A stretch of 64,000 bases of DNA from NCBI GenBank assembly GCA_038503035.1, contig JAVSML010025230.1, positions 359,062 to 423,061 on the forward strand. The letters run 5' to 3'. The translations under genes and the position numbers were made by a program. The notes under the pieces were generated by a model. It ran no database searches and was not told the origin of the DNA. It saw only the letters and a program-made list of their open reading frames with translations. Position 1 is the first letter of the stretch. The number at the start of each line of letters is the position of its first letter. This document shows positions 22,836 through 35,080 of the stretch, in pieces. Source of the stretch: Crocodylus rhombifer. Taxonomy: Eukaryota; Chordata; Crocodylia; Crocodylidae.

Positions 22836-24713
22836 TAATTTCTGATTTCTCACGTTTATAATACATTTTTGTTATCTTTTATAACTACTTATTATTAGTG
22901 ACACATGTGATTTCAGAGCACTTGACCCTAGAGGGAGGTCTCATCTATGGAAGGGAGATTTATCATTTTTACCATATGACCGAACAAGGATGTGAGTCTT
23001 ATATCTAGCAAAATCACCTCTGCTAAGAGCTGGCAAGACCTGGGGCAGGTGGGTAAAGCTGCTGTACCTTAAGCCAAGAAGCTGGCCCCCTGGTGAGTCT
23101 CAGTCTGTTCTCAGTGGTGAAGCTGAAGACAGCAGAGAGGAAGTTGTGACTGAAGGATAACCTAAAGATGTGAGAATACCCCAGGAGTGTCTCTCAAATG
23201 TCTGCCTAGCTGAATCTGAGGCCAGGGTGTGTCATACACTCTGCTTATAAAATCTTAAATATATTAGAAATGGATTTGGTCAAAATTAATACCAGCTGTT
23301 TATGATTAATTAGGCAATAAGCTACATTTACCTTTCAGATGTGTATAAATGCTTCTTCATGGTACAATCCTAAAACATGGTCACTGAGGCAACCTCTTGC
23401 CCAACTAAAGGATGATTAATTTTTTTAATCATTTGCCTTCTGGATGGTTTCTAAGAGTGACCCCTTGGCAATGGAAATGAAATTCACCTCAAATCTCCCT
23501 ACAGAAATAGGAAAAACAGCCAAAAAATTAATTCTTATCTAATTCTAACAGGGATTGAGTTTCAGGAACCTAAATCTTACTCTGAAATGTTAACTTACAC
23601 AGTTTGATCACCTTATACATGTTCCTACTAGTTTATTGATTAATGGCAGAGCTAGATAGCCATCAATCATGGTATCTATGTGACAACAGATTCTCCTCCA
23701 CCACCCATCCTACCTTTGGCTGAGTCAAAACTCTGAACTAAAATGGATTTTAAATACTACAGACTTGGAATTTCTTTTTTCCCTCTGTTTGTGAAGGCTT
23801 CAAGAAATCTTTTTATAGTAACACTCATCCCTCTGTTCTTTCCACTAAAACAAAAGAAAGTAGGCCATGTTTATAGCCTGCAGAATGAGAATTTTCAGCA
23901 CAGTCCTCATAAATGGACAAAAACTCTAGACTGCCACGATCTTTTAATAAATTTAAATTTTAAAAAAGTTGAAATCATTTATGTAAATTAACTTCACTTG
24001 AAAAAGGAACAAATGTGCATTAAAACACATGCATTTACATGAGGTGGCTCAGTTTCTAGTATGAGGAAATTTTAATGCATCTCTGCGTAACTGAATTTCC
24101 CCACTGTGACAGGCACACAGATAACCAAAAGTCACAGACCTTAAAATATCAATCATTACCCCAACAAAAAACATAGGCAGTAATGTCTATAACAGCTGCA
24201 CAAGCACGCAAATTGGCACTGAACCCTGTGTTTAGAATAAAAGGGCTTTCTTTAAAAAAAAGAAGAAAAAAAAAGAACTTGTAAGTGACTATATTGTCTC
24301 CCAAAAGATGCACCATCAGTTTGCAAACTGTTTCACTCAAGCTGTCTGGATCCTCTGATTATGAGACTGCATATGGAAATCTAGCTATAAAGCCGGTACA
24401 TAAGTGCCCATTAAAAGCAGACAGTTCAGATATATTAAAAATGCACTGATGAATTATGATTAACAAGAAAACAGATAATGTAAATAGGTATTCTAATTAT
24501 TCATAAATTCAGTTTCTGCAAAAAAAAAAAATGCCATTGTGGTTTTCTAGGTTTACAGTCTAACTGACCCATGCAATCCTTTCAGTGATTGGTAAAACAC
24601 ACATAGGCAGTTTCCCTCAAATACTTCATAAAGGAGACTCAGTTAATATTGACTCTGTTTAGATCCTACAACTGAAAATGCTATATAAAATGCAAAGCTA
24701 AATTATAAATAAC
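22836..24713. other. Non-coding stretch
   Basis: No supported gene. It lies between the two LTR-like sequences, but I saw no reverse transcriptase, integrase or capsid motifs here in any frame, so it is not a proviral interior. Confidence 0.55.
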
Positions 24714-24722
24714 TGATACAGC

Positions 24723-25561
24723 CATTGGCAAAGCTAGGAACTCCAAAAGGAGGAAGTGGGAGATGCCAGTGGCACTGCAGGGGTGGCTGAAGCCCAGCCA
24801 TGACATCCCCCTCCGACTCCCTGTTGAAAGACCAGGGACCTTTTTTTGAGTTCCTAAAGCAGGCAAGACTCCATCTCCCCACCAGCTCTCAGCAGTGCAC
24901 ACACCTCCCTCTAGTGCACACATTTTCTCTCCCCTTCCCTTCCATTGTTCCCCTCCTCCCCCCACAGCAGGCTTTGCCTGGGGTTTACCTCTGGGCACAG
25001 GAAGAGGGGATCCCACCTGTCACCACCATTTTCTGCAGCTGATGGGGAGGACACTCAGATCTCCTCCTGCCCCAGGGTGTATGTGGGCAGCAGGGTAAGG
25101 TGTCAGGCTTAGACAAGGACAACAGCCACAGGGGGCATGTCACCCTCCCCCTCCTTTCTGTCACTCCTACCCTCTATCTGTCCCTCTGGGTTTTCCCTTC
25201 TGGCTAGAAGCAGGTGTTGGAATGGGGGAACTGCCTGCCACCACCACCATCTCCAGAGGCAGTTGAACCCCATGTAGCTGCACCCTGAAGCCCCTTGCTG
25301 GAGTGGGACAAGAGTGGTCTTGGGGTTCCTCCCCACCTCTAGTCAGCCAAGGATGGTAGGAGTGGCTGATGGGTCCCCCCTCTTCCTCTCCTTCTTCTTG
25401 ATTGGTCTCCTTAAGTGTCCTATCTGAGTCCATACCCTGAACACCAAAGGGAAGCCAGGCATCTGGGACTCTGGAGAACCAGAGCCCCTGACACATGACA
25501 TATGCTGCGGAAGTGGGGAGAGGGAGTGTCTGTGCCACTACACTCATATGGATCTGCCCCT
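24723..25561. mobile_element. GC-rich insertion with 9-bp direct repeats, unclassified
   Basis: TGATACAGC occurs at 24714-24722 and again at 25562-25570, bracketing an 839-bp C/T- and G-rich segment in AT-rich surroundings. The left edge CATTGGCAAAGCTAGGAA resembles the CAGTGGCGTAGCTAGG start of some hAT elements, but the right edge has no matching inverted repeat, so a retroposed or abnormal insertion is possible. The frames of 126 and 111 aa on the minus strand lack any domain. Confidence 0.5.
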
Positions 25562-25796
25562 TGATACAGCTAACTGGCTCAATGTCTGAAATTGTTATTA
25601 TTTCTAATTTCTATGAATTTGTGATTACTGGAAGAGAATATGACTAAAAATGGCTTGGTTAAATAAATAAATAAAAACAAATCCTCAAAGACTTTGTTCT
25701 GTTGCTTTTACATAGCTTTTCATGAGATGTTCTTTAAATTGGTGTCTATACATCAAAATATACTTGAAAAAATGCTTTTTTAGTTTTTGAAGTTAC

Positions 25797-26130
25797 TGTA
25801 ACAGGGGTCCTACCCCATTACTAAGTGGGGGGACCTAGGGGTAACCCTGGGACCCTTGACAAGCCCAGGCACAGACTGAGATAAAAACTTGTGCAAACAC
25901 TCACCCTGGAGCCAGTAGTGACATCAATAACAGGAGCTGGGGGCTTACACAGAAGCCCCACTGGCCCAATAGCAAGAGGGTAGCCTGAGACTGCGATTAG
26001 GAATCACCTGTGACTACTTTGGAAAGCAGGTGGGCCAGAGAACCATATAAACACAGGCCCTGCAAGCTGGGGGGGAATCTTCATCAGGAAGTTGCTAAAG
26101 AGGGCCTGTCAGACTGTTGTGTGTGACCTG
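25797..26130 (+). mobile_element. LTR-like fragment C
   Basis: It begins TGTAACAGGGGTCCTACCCC and has a TATA-like CATATAAACA at about 26044, followed by a GC-rich transcribed-looking part. No AATAAA is seen, so the 3' side is probably lost. It is a different family from LTR-like sequences A and B. Confidence 0.4.
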
Positions 26131-26520
26131 GAGTCTCTATGAATTAGATATAAATTTTCAGGAGACTGCTCAGAGTCACCCAGGAGATAAATGATAGGGC
26201 ATTCATTAAAATGAATATTAAGTGTTGAATCTGATTTATATAGGAGTCCAGTGGGTTTTTGAAATGTAATAGTAATATGCATTTGTTTTCCTCACATGAA
26301 GTCTATGCACCATAATCCAAAACTGGTATATGCAAGCATGCAGATACATTAACATTCTATGTCAGGGGAACATTGGCATTCTGGAAACCTCCTGGAATAA
26401 AGTTGGCAACCCTATACCATCCAAGCTGTATGAGCATATGGGGGGAACCTGACCCAGAGCAAGTGTAATGCTGGCACCCAGTTAGGACTGCCTGGGGTGC
26501 TTGCTTATCCACCCTGGTGG
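26131..26520. other. Non-coding spacer
   Basis: At 26375-26430, GGAAACCTCCTGGAATAAAG and GTTGGCAACCCTAT recall an end of an old interspersed repeat. No gene. Confidence 0.4.
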
Positions 26521-27172
26521 TGTAGCAAAACCCCAGTTTTTCATTTTTTTAAAAAATTCATTCCCTCCCCTTCCCCAACCATTTCTGACTTTTTCTTTCC
26601 CTCTCTATTCCTTATAGATAAATATAAGTGAGCTAAGACATAGGATAAGCTTCAGCATTTTATTTTGGTAGCAAGTTCTATTTATTTTTTCTCCTTCTTT
26701 ATATTGTATAATTATTATGTTTATATTGATGTTTACTGTTCTATATTACTGTTTTACTGATACTATATGATTTAGGTCTACATATGTAAGTTAGCATAAG
26801 TTGTGTCAAGTTTCCATTTTGTTTGTCAAGTCTCCATCCTGTCCCCAGGCCTGGTTGTGTAGCCCATGGTTCACACCTACCCCTCCTATGTAACTTGGTT
26901 CCTGAATAAATTGGGATGAATGAGAGCGCTTGAGAGACAATGGCAGTAGGTCCAAAAAAGCTCCCTCTGAATGACCGAACCATCAACACCAATACCTGGA
27001 CCAAGGAGCCAGCCCTTGGAACCACCCAACAGCATTCAAGAAACAAAAGATGAGGCAACCCACCATTGTTCCAAGGCTGCACATGTTCAGTAAGAACACC
27101 TGGAGCCCTCTGGAACAGGACTGACATTGCCTGGACAGGCCCTCCCCATAGGAGATCAGAGGTAGTGTGCCC

Positions 27173-27180
27173 CATAAAAA
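27173..27180 (+). promoter_or_regulatory. TATA-like box of LTR B
   Basis: CATAAAAA at the aligned position of the TATAAAAA of A; one base has decayed. Confidence 0.5.
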
Positions 27181-27501
27181 GGAGGAATGAAGACTGACTC
27201 CTTGGGATGCCCTCTTCATCTGGACCAGCACCATGCCACACCACCTATCCACCCAGAGGCCCTGCCAGCAACCCCCCTCTGGACAACACCTACTGGACAA
27301 GGACCCCTTTCCAGCTTGGATAGGTAGCTATCACACCCCCACCCTCTCTTCAACCAAGGACTTGGACTCTGCTTCTTTTCCCCACCTGGACTCCAACCCT
27401 TCCACTGAGTCTCTTTCTCCTGCTGCCATTGTGAGTGCTTGTGTGTGTGTGTGGGGGGGGAACCAATAACTTCATGGGGCTGTGTAGTATGTTGTCTGTT
27501 T

Positions 27502-27507
27502 AATAAA
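27502..27507 (+). terminator. Polyadenylation signal of LTR B
   Basis: AATAAA about 330 bases after the TATA-like box, as in A. Confidence 0.55.
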
Positions 27508-27545
27508 CCTGTTATTTTGAAACCCGGAGTTGGGTTTTTATCCGT

Positions 27546-27900
27546 TTCCTGACTATTTTCTCCTTGCCACCACTTATCTGCCCCGCCTCCCCAGTCTCTA
27601 GGCTGCCAGCCTGTTTCCAGCCGCAAGCTCTCAGGTTTCTGCCTCTCTCTCTTTCCTGGCTGTCTTCTCCTTTCCACCACTTATCTGCCCCAGCCCCCCA
27701 ATACCTCAGTTGTCTGCCTCAGTTTCCAGCCCCAATCTACCTTAAGTAACCCCAAGCCTCAGCTCCTCAGCCAGCTTCTCTCTCTTGTTCACGGGTTCTA
27801 ATCTTCATTATGGCAACTTTCACTCCCTATACTTTTTAACTCTCTCTCTCACCTTAACTTTCCCCAAGTATCCCAGGTACCCCAAGCACACACATACATA
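27546..27900 (+). repeat. Pyrimidine-rich tract after LTR B
   Basis: C/T-rich with a duplicated CCACCACTTATCTGCCCC-type unit (about 27566 and 27676). It corresponds in position and composition to the tract after A, although the words differ. Confidence 0.5.
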
Positions 27901-27943
27901 CTGTGCCATCCAAGTTAGGAACTTACCTATGTGTAGGTGGACT

Positions 27944-28152
27944 GTATATGTGTAAACTGGTGTGTGTGTGTGTGCATGTCATTGTGTGTATGATATATGA
28001 ATTAGTAATCTGTGTATGTGTACTGAATGTGCAGGTATGGACAATTGGTGATAGGTATGTATGTGCCTAGGCTAGTTTGGATGTGTATGTGCCTGAGTTG
28101 GTAGTATGTGTGTAGGCATCCAATTGATTTGTGTGTTTGTATATGTGCAATT
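27944..28152 (+). repeat. Imperfect TG/TATG-rich low-complexity tract
   Basis: GTGTGTGTGTG and many GTATGTG words, no coding. It is probably a worn microsatellite. Confidence 0.75.
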
Positions 28153-28866
28153 GTGTCACACCCTCCTGTCTAACAGTGCAATATTGAGATCCTGAGAGTT
28201 GGCCTGACCCCACAGGGCAACAGTGGAGGTGGACTGGTTTCCTATGTTTAATGTGACAGTGTACTGTTTTTCCATTTGTTGATGTTCATTAGCCCAAAAG
28301 GGAGACTTTGCATTATAGCCTGGGATATCCCTTTTGGTTGTGGTTCACTGGTGGCTTGGGTTAGAACTGCCAGAGGAGGTATTTGGAGGTCCCAGTAGAG
28401 ATTTATGGACATGTACCTGCCTTAAGCTCTGCTGGGGGCAAGCTCAAGGCATTATGAAGTAGCAAGCCCAGAGCAGGACGTAGGGTGGGGGATGGTGGGC
28501 CGAGAGCCCACAATAGGGCAGACAAGGCCTGCAGGGGGCTGAGAAGGTCAACCCAGAAGCCAGCTCTGGTGCAGTGGACCTAGGCTATGGGGCCTAGACA
28601 AGAGAAAAAGGGTCCAAGGCAGAAGGACCGAGCCTGAGAAGCATATACAGGCGCCCCAAGATGTCTAGTTAGCTCACAAACTAAGAGGTGAGCTGCATGA
28701 ACCAAGGGCTGAGGCCTGGTTTGGGAAGCTCTGGGGCACCCTCCCTCAAATATAAAATATAACATCAACTTATAGCAGGTGAGCAAGAGGAGAGTTCCCC
28801 AGGAGGGCAGACTGAGTTGGGGCTGAGCAACCATCCAAGGGTGTTGTGGCTCCCCCAGCACAAGTG
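28153..28866. repeat. GC-rich block of unknown origin
   Basis: Its composition differs from the flanks, with AAGCCCAGAGCAGGAC and GGCCTAGACAAG phrases. It could be the internal leader of the LTR B element or a separate repeat. The 93-aa minus-strand frame shows no domain. No ends found. Confidence 0.3.
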
Positions 28867-30510
28867 CCTTGTTATAGTTACAAATGAACTTTTACGATAC
28901 AATTCAGAAAAAGCTGCTGTTAACAGAAGGCATACAGGGTCATAAAGAGCACTGTTTTAATGATGGAAACAAATGTCATTACTCTACTTGACATCCAGTC
29001 AAAATGATGGTCTAGAACAAACTGGATGAATGCCAATAAGAGAGGCAGTTTTTTATGAATTCTAGTGTGTTTGCTCCTAATTAATCCTCTAATCATCTGG
29101 AATATATTAGTCACATAATTTATTTTTTTAAAAGGAAGCTACATATGGAAACCCGATGGTGGTACAAAAGATAGTGTTGGTAATTCACAGTAGTAGCTTG
29201 ATATCTTGAAAATTACTGAGAGAGAAACATGTTCATAGAGACTACCAATGGAGATAGCTTTCAAATGAGAAAAAAAGAAATCCTGATCATATGTTCGGTG
29301 TTCCTTCATAATTCAATAAAGTTAGACAAGTTTAGACTAACAGAAGGTACAACGGTAATGAAATAATGGCAGTTAATCACTGGCTAAGCTTTCTAAGGGC
29401 TGGGATCAATTCTCCATTACTGGGAATTTTTATATCAAGACTGTATAATCTTTTAAAAGATATATTTTTGTCCAAGCACAACTATTAGACTTCAAGCAGA
29501 AAAAGGGAAGTCCTATTAAGTTACACAGGCAGTCCAATAAGGGAATTACAATGATCCAGTTCCATCTGAAAATCTGTCTTGTGTATTTTATCCTACATTA
29601 TAATTAAGAATGATTGTTATTGCCTGGTGTTTGTTAGACATCTCTAGAGCTCTGCAGCAAATTAAATGTTTTGTTCCATGTTCCTTAGTGAATAAATCAG
29701 CTCCCAAAGAACTCCTTGCATGTATCCACTTGTGTTTCATTTTAAAGACATCTGTTCATATTTCATTTGGAAAAGATAGGGGTTCTTTTCTATCTATTCA
29801 GAAAAGATAGGGCGTACAGCCTACTAGCTTCTCCTCAGCCTTTGAAGGTGGCCACCTTGTAAACTTTGGATTTTGAATGATTAGCTGGCTTCCAAAGATT
29901 ATCAGTTACTTTCTCCTCAAATTATGGGTTTGGCATAAAAATTGCAAGGTTTCAGTATGTGTGCATGTGTGTGTGTGTGTGCATGCATGCTCATGTATGT
30001 GCATTTGTCTATGTAATTCTCTTCTGGTAACTTGACCCTCTGGGTTATATTCATACCTTTCCAACCATGTGAAGAAGTTCCTGTTTTAAGGTTCTGCACA
30101 TCTGAGTTCAGGACTCTTCTTCTTAAAGAAATATTGCCATGCTGAATTGTACATGCTGTAGTCATGACTACAAAAGTACAAAAGATGCATCTTATTATTC
30201 CAGATATATGTAAACATGTACAGATAGGAAGTGAAAATCCAGGCTTTACACTGAGTGATATGTCTTCTTCTGGACAGAAAGAGACAGGGAGGAAAATAAG
30301 AGCCCTGACCTCTACATCTCTTTGACTACCACTTATTCATACTTCCAAGACTACCTTGTAATCTTTTGGTGAGAAAGATGATATAAATATATTGTTGTAT
30401 ATTGTTGTTATCAAAAAAACAATAATCAATTGTGTTGCAGACAAACATTCTACAGGGCTTCAGAACCCTCCCTATGCAACCTAATCTTTTCACCTTGGGA
30501 TTTTGCTTTC
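28867..30510. other. AT-rich stretch, no gene seen
   Basis: Unique-looking sequence. A (TG)n microsatellite with GCATGCATG lies at about 29957-29996. Only short frames without motifs. Confidence 0.55.
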
Positions 30511-30513
30511 TTA

Positions 30514-31394
30514 GGCTAGGGACACACATTACACATAAACCGGTTTAAGTGATCAGAAATTCATTTAAACCTGTAACAGAACAAATGTTCAATGCACATA
30601 AATCAGTTTTAAAATGGCTGAAACTGGTTTGAGATAAACCTGGTTGAATGTAGTATCAGACTTAACTGATTTGGGTCAAATCAGTTTATGCAATGTCTAT
30701 CCCAGACCCCGTGGTGGTTTAAGATAAACCAGGCTCCCCCAGCATCCCAGCATGCTCTCTGGGCTGGGCAAGGCTCTCTGCTCCACAGCAGGGCTGGCCC
30801 CTCCTCTCTGCTCCCTGGCTGCAGCTTGGCACAGATTTGCAGGCATTGAGCATCTGCCTGGCTTCTCCCTGCTAAGCAGGGATTATTTTCTCTTCCCCTC
30901 TGCCTTACTCAGATACTTCAGCATTAGCTAGCAGACCACATGCTGGCTACAGTCCATGCTGTAGGAGAATACAAAGTCAGACAAGCTTTTTGGAGCTAAT
31001 CAACAGGTAGTTTAATGTCCTCTCTTGGAAGGAGCTATATAAGAAGAGCTCCATTAGTTAATGGACAGAAGCTTTGTTTTCTTAATGGGTTGATAAACCA
31101 AGTTAGGGGTAATAAATATTCCCTTCTGGGCATCTCAGGATGGGGTGGGGAATAATAAAAGCAACCTGCTGGGCCCAGCTGTATCCCGCTCAGCTCAGCC
31201 CTGTGGAAGCAAAGGGAGGGCTGCTGTAGCACCTCTGACTTACAGCCTGCACTACTGCAGGAATGTGCCTGCATTTCTGGAATGAAAAGGGAATGTTTAT
31301 CCACCTCCAAATCAGTTCAAGCTTTGCAGGTTAGACTAACCTGCAAAGATTGAATCTGTTCAGGCTCAGGCTTTTTGAATGTCTGTCCCTAGCC
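30514..31394. mobile_element. PIF/Harbinger-like non-autonomous element, copy 2, 881 bp
   Basis: Perfect 11-bp ends GGCTAGGGACA (30514-30524) and TGTCCCTAGCC (31384-31394) are flanked by TTA on both sides (30511-30513, 31395-31397), the classic Harbinger target. It shares its left end, a central TTTTGGAGCTAATCAACAGGT phrase (here about 30989, in copy 1 about 10448) and its right end with the larger copy 1. No transposase. The 91-aa minus frame inside is chance. Confidence 0.85.
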
Positions 31395-31469
31395 TTAAAC
31401 AACTGCTAAACTTGCTGAACTACATGGAATGGCAGTTTGGTGGTCTCATTAATAACTTAGTGCCCCTGG

Positions 31470-31600
31470 CTGAGAAGATCAGCTTTATTTATATTATAAT
31501 GGTACTTAGAGTCACTAATCAGATTGCATCCCATTGTGCTCCACACTGCACAACGAGGTAGATCAAGTCCCTTGTCACAAATGGTTTGCATAGATTTTCA
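31470..31600 (-). repeat. Old L2/CR1-clade 3' end or related amniote repeat
   Basis: The phrases TTATTTATATTATAATGGTACTTAGAG, CATCCCATTGTGCTCCACAC and CAAGTCCCTTG correspond, on the opposite strand, to the AGCACAATGG / ACAAGGGAC pattern of an ancient repeat tail. A plus-strand relative is at 36475-36600. Confidence 0.45.
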
Positions 31601-34499
31601 ATTGAACTGTTTGCTCAAGCATTTTCACCAACAGGCACAGTTTGGCAGGCACAAGATATTAGTTGTCAGATAAATGCTATCCTAGCCAACATGTGACAGA
31701 GCTTTGCAGTACACCTCTGAGCCCCATTAGGCTTCCTCTCTTAGCCACAGGAGATAAACTTCATCTCTGTTTTGGGTCAAGCATTGCTCTAGATAGGCAG
31801 CTATAGGTGGGCCACTGAACAACAGAGAAAGTCTGGTACTGATATAGGGTTTGTGTTGCTTTAAGACTTGTTGTGGAGAAGACAGGGAGAAAAATAGCCA
31901 AAGGCTCATAGAAAGGAGGAAAAAAACAGAGAGTAAACAATCCTCTTTTAAAGCAAGTCTTGGGAGATGAGGCAGGGAGAGGAGGTACTTGAGAGTTTTA
32001 CGTCTATTTGGGTGGATTTTACATTGCTGTTCTCTACTACCCCCTCAGCCCATTAGAAAATAAGTTAAAATTCTTAACTTAAAAATCTTTTTGGTAATTC
32101 CCAGACTCTATGTTTACTTGGAGAATTATCTCCATCTTACACATGTTGACAGCTATATAGCTATGTGGACTACTATATAAAAAGAAGGTTGCCACAAGGT
32201 AAACTAGATATGAAACTCCTTTACCATCCTGCCTCATAACCATAGAGAAGCCTGAGGTAGCACTATACATTTTGCTCAGGAGCAATAAGCAGTAATTGTT
32301 TGGAATGTCCATACTATACCAGAATAATATAAAAATAGATGATAAAGCCAAAAAGTAGATAGATTTAAATCCAGTGTCCTGTTATAGCTGCCATAATTGC
32401 ACAGCTAGCTCATTATATAAAGTTAGTCCCTTGAGCTTACAATGTCCCAGTTAAGCAACAGTAATACAAAGCAGCTGTATGAGGACATTAGGTCAGCAGA
32501 TTCATTAGCCCCTAATATTGCATCACCATCACTCCTCTTTGACAGTAAGGATTTCACACATCATCAGGCTCCTAAACGGGAGGTCAAACATTACGGTGAA
32601 CTTGGCCCAGTAACTCCATTAAGAATGAACTGTGGCTCAGAGCTCCAAGGAAGTCCACATCTCTGGAAACTTGCAATTGTTTAATGAATTTCAATAGCTT
32701 CCCCTGCCCTCACCTCCTGTGCCATGCTGCTTGCTCTGGATATCAGGTTGATAGTAAAAGCTGATTAGCAAAATGCCTCTGCATAAAGGAATGCCTTTTA
32801 ATTGTACTGAAAATTACCTTTTTATTCTTTCCTTGAGCTTTGTGCCACTAGCCTGGAGAGACACTATATCAAAGAGCATAGTCTTTGGTTAGAAACATAT
32901 TTCTTGTAAAGATATTCTGGCAGAGATAATTCTGGGCCTCATGAGGTAAGAGGGGGAGGTCAGTACTGAGAAGGATGGCAGTCAAGTGAAAGCCTGACAT
33001 GCATATTTATTTTTTGATAAAACTTTATAAAATTCCCTGCTTCCCAAAGGTGTTTTTAATGAATGCCCCAACCTTGATAAAAACATTGGCCTTGCCATTT
33101 CTGAGTTAAACATTTAAAGTAAATGGTCTGTTTTCAAGATGTTTGTCTGTTTTATGGTCTATATGAAGGAGCAACAACAATATATTGATTCAGATTTTGA
33201 CTGGTGTAAATTAACATAGCTGCCCTGCAACCAATGAAGCTGCACCAATTTATACCAGCTCAGGAGCTGGTCCATTATGTATACACCAGAAATTCCATAG
33301 GGACATGTTACCTTGTGCATGATTTAAGTATTTGTGCTTAAAATCTGTAGGGCATAGAAATGAAGACAAAGTTCCATGTCAATGCTTGGATGTGTTCTGA
33401 TTAAATATGAAGCCTGAAAGACTATCCAAGGTTTTCCTAAAAGCTACGCACTCCGTTCCATCTTTTACAAAGGTGTGCAAAGATGTCTCCAATATGCCAA
33501 ATAGTTTCACAGCACTTAGTTCAAATGAGGGTCCCGCCTTTACGGTCTTGATGAATTTCACTGAGAACAGCAACAACCCTTCTATCAATGTCACAAACTA
33601 AATAAGTTTGACTATATGCTGATGTTCTTCAAATTGTTTCTACTAGCAATAGTTCTGGCTGGTTTGTTTTGGGGGAAAATTAATGATGATACACCAAGGT
33701 CATTGTATGTCCACAACAGCGAACAGATGTTAACATATTATTTCCACATTCCAGTGTTGTACTAAACTACAACAACTACAGCAACTCATCATTGTTCACA
33801 CTCAGGCAAAAATAATAAGAATAAAATCTAATAAAACAATCCTAAATCATGTAATGCTTAAAGGGCAATGAGAACTAAACAGAAGTATAAGATTTACACA
33901 AGCTACCATCTGTTTTTTATGACACTTAATATTTTAAAAATGAATATTTCTTACTTCTTGGCAGCATAGAAAATGTTCCTATTCCACTTTCAGGCTTTCC
34001 TTTTGCCCCTAAGATTCATGGTTTTGGGATCTTGTTAGCTATAGTAACTCCCCAGTGCCAAGGCAGATATTGTTGTCAAGTCATCTTCATATCATCTGCT
34101 TTTTACTCAAAAGGAAAGTATTTCCCCTTCAGAGGCATACCATGCCTTATTTATCCATTCCTTTGTCACTGAGGTACAATTACTGTGGTATACTATACGG
34201 CTATGACTTTAGGCCTCTCAAAATCTGCAGCTAGAATGTAGCAACCTGCTCTATTAAGAAAGAATCCCTGTAGCTACCACTTGATAAGGTCAAGTATAAG
34301 ACACTTCAGTCTATAAAACCCAAAATGGCTTGAGTAATTGTGAGATTTACTCTTCCTTGACTATGCCCATCAAGGCAGTTCTAAACATTTAAAGAGCTTG
34401 AGCTAACCATTATCTTGTAGTATAAATAAGAGGACAGAAGGTTGTCGGGCATTCTGAGCAAGATACTTCTTCTCTCTTTAATTATCAAAACTTGATTTT
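31601..34499. other. Mostly unique AT-rich stretch
   Basis: No gene supported. At 33195-33275, ACTGGTGTAAATTAACATAGC and its partner GCACCAATTTATACCAGCTC form a worn inverted pair typical of an old amniote repeat. Confidence 0.5.
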
Positions 34500-35080
34500 A
34501 CAGCAAAGCTGTCCAACTTTGGATGAGCCAGAGGCTACATGCCACACCTGCATGACCTCTGCCATACCATGCTGACTATGCAGGTGCCTCCCTACCCCAA
34601 TGCACACTACCAGAAATCCTTGCTATTTGTAGGTTTGGCGTTCGCAGTTTCAAATATTCACGAATGCTGAACCTGCATTTTAAATACACTTTATACATTT
34701 ACAGGAGCTCCTCAGGAGCTCTGTGCTTGCTGCCACTGGGCTTCCACCACTGCTGGGCTCCTGCCACCACTGCCATGCTGCCGCTGGAGCTATGCCCTAC
34801 CCCACAACCGCCGGGGGCACTGCATTCACAAATGCAGACTGCATTCACGAACACAGTGCCTTATTCATGGATTTTGCCATTCGCCAAGGATACGAGAACA
34901 TATCTCCTGTTAATGGCAAGGGTCACCTGCATTGCACTGCTCTGAGCAACAGGCTTTCTGGATCCTGTGTGCCACACCTCTCCAGGGGTGGAGGCAGAGA
35001 GTGCAAGCCGGAAGAGAAGGTGAAGCCCAGAGACCCTGGTGATAGCAGCAGTCAGAGAGTTGAAGGGGAGTGATGCCCAG
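34500..35080. mobile_element. hAT-like remnant, left end only
   Basis: AAAGCTGTCCAACTTTGGAT at about 34505 followed by AGCCAGAGGCTACATGCC resembles the left end of a hAT element. GC-rich sequence resumes after the Tigger-like insert (34930-35080). No matching right end or target duplication was found. Confidence 0.35.
34611..34929. mobile_element. Tigger/pogo-like MITE, 319 bp
   Basis: The right end read in reverse, CAGGTGACCCTTGCCATTAA then AGATATGTTCTCGTATCC, resembles the pogo/Tigger terminus (CAG...CTCGTTAT...GGATACGTTC). The left end CAGAAATCCTTGCTATTTGT is a decayed partner. The subterminal TATTCACGAATGC / GCATTCACGAA words agree with that group. A TA duplication is not preserved at the exact edges. 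Confidence 0.5.

Larger units (their letters stand above)
26521..27545 (+). mobile_element. LTR-like sequence B (probable solo LTR)
   Basis: It starts TGTAGCAAAACCCCAG and aligns in order with sequence A: CTCTATTCC, ATATAAGTGAGCT, TTTATTTTGGTAGCA, GTCAAGTTTCCATTTT, the TATA region, the identical 40-base block (27217-27256), CAACACCTACTGGACAAGGA and the AATAAA. Substitutions and indels are numerous outside the shared block, so A and B are separate old insertions in the same orientation. No coding interior is present. Confidence 0.65.

Noticed and set aside
21379..27545. A single provirus bounded by LTRs A and B
   Set aside because: The LTRs are strongly diverged and the 22.8-26.5 kb interior has no retroviral coding motifs and contains another insertion.
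26741..27680. Minus-strand frames of 167 and 154 aa
   Set aside because: They are antisense to LTR B and its C/T tract; no gag, pol or env features.
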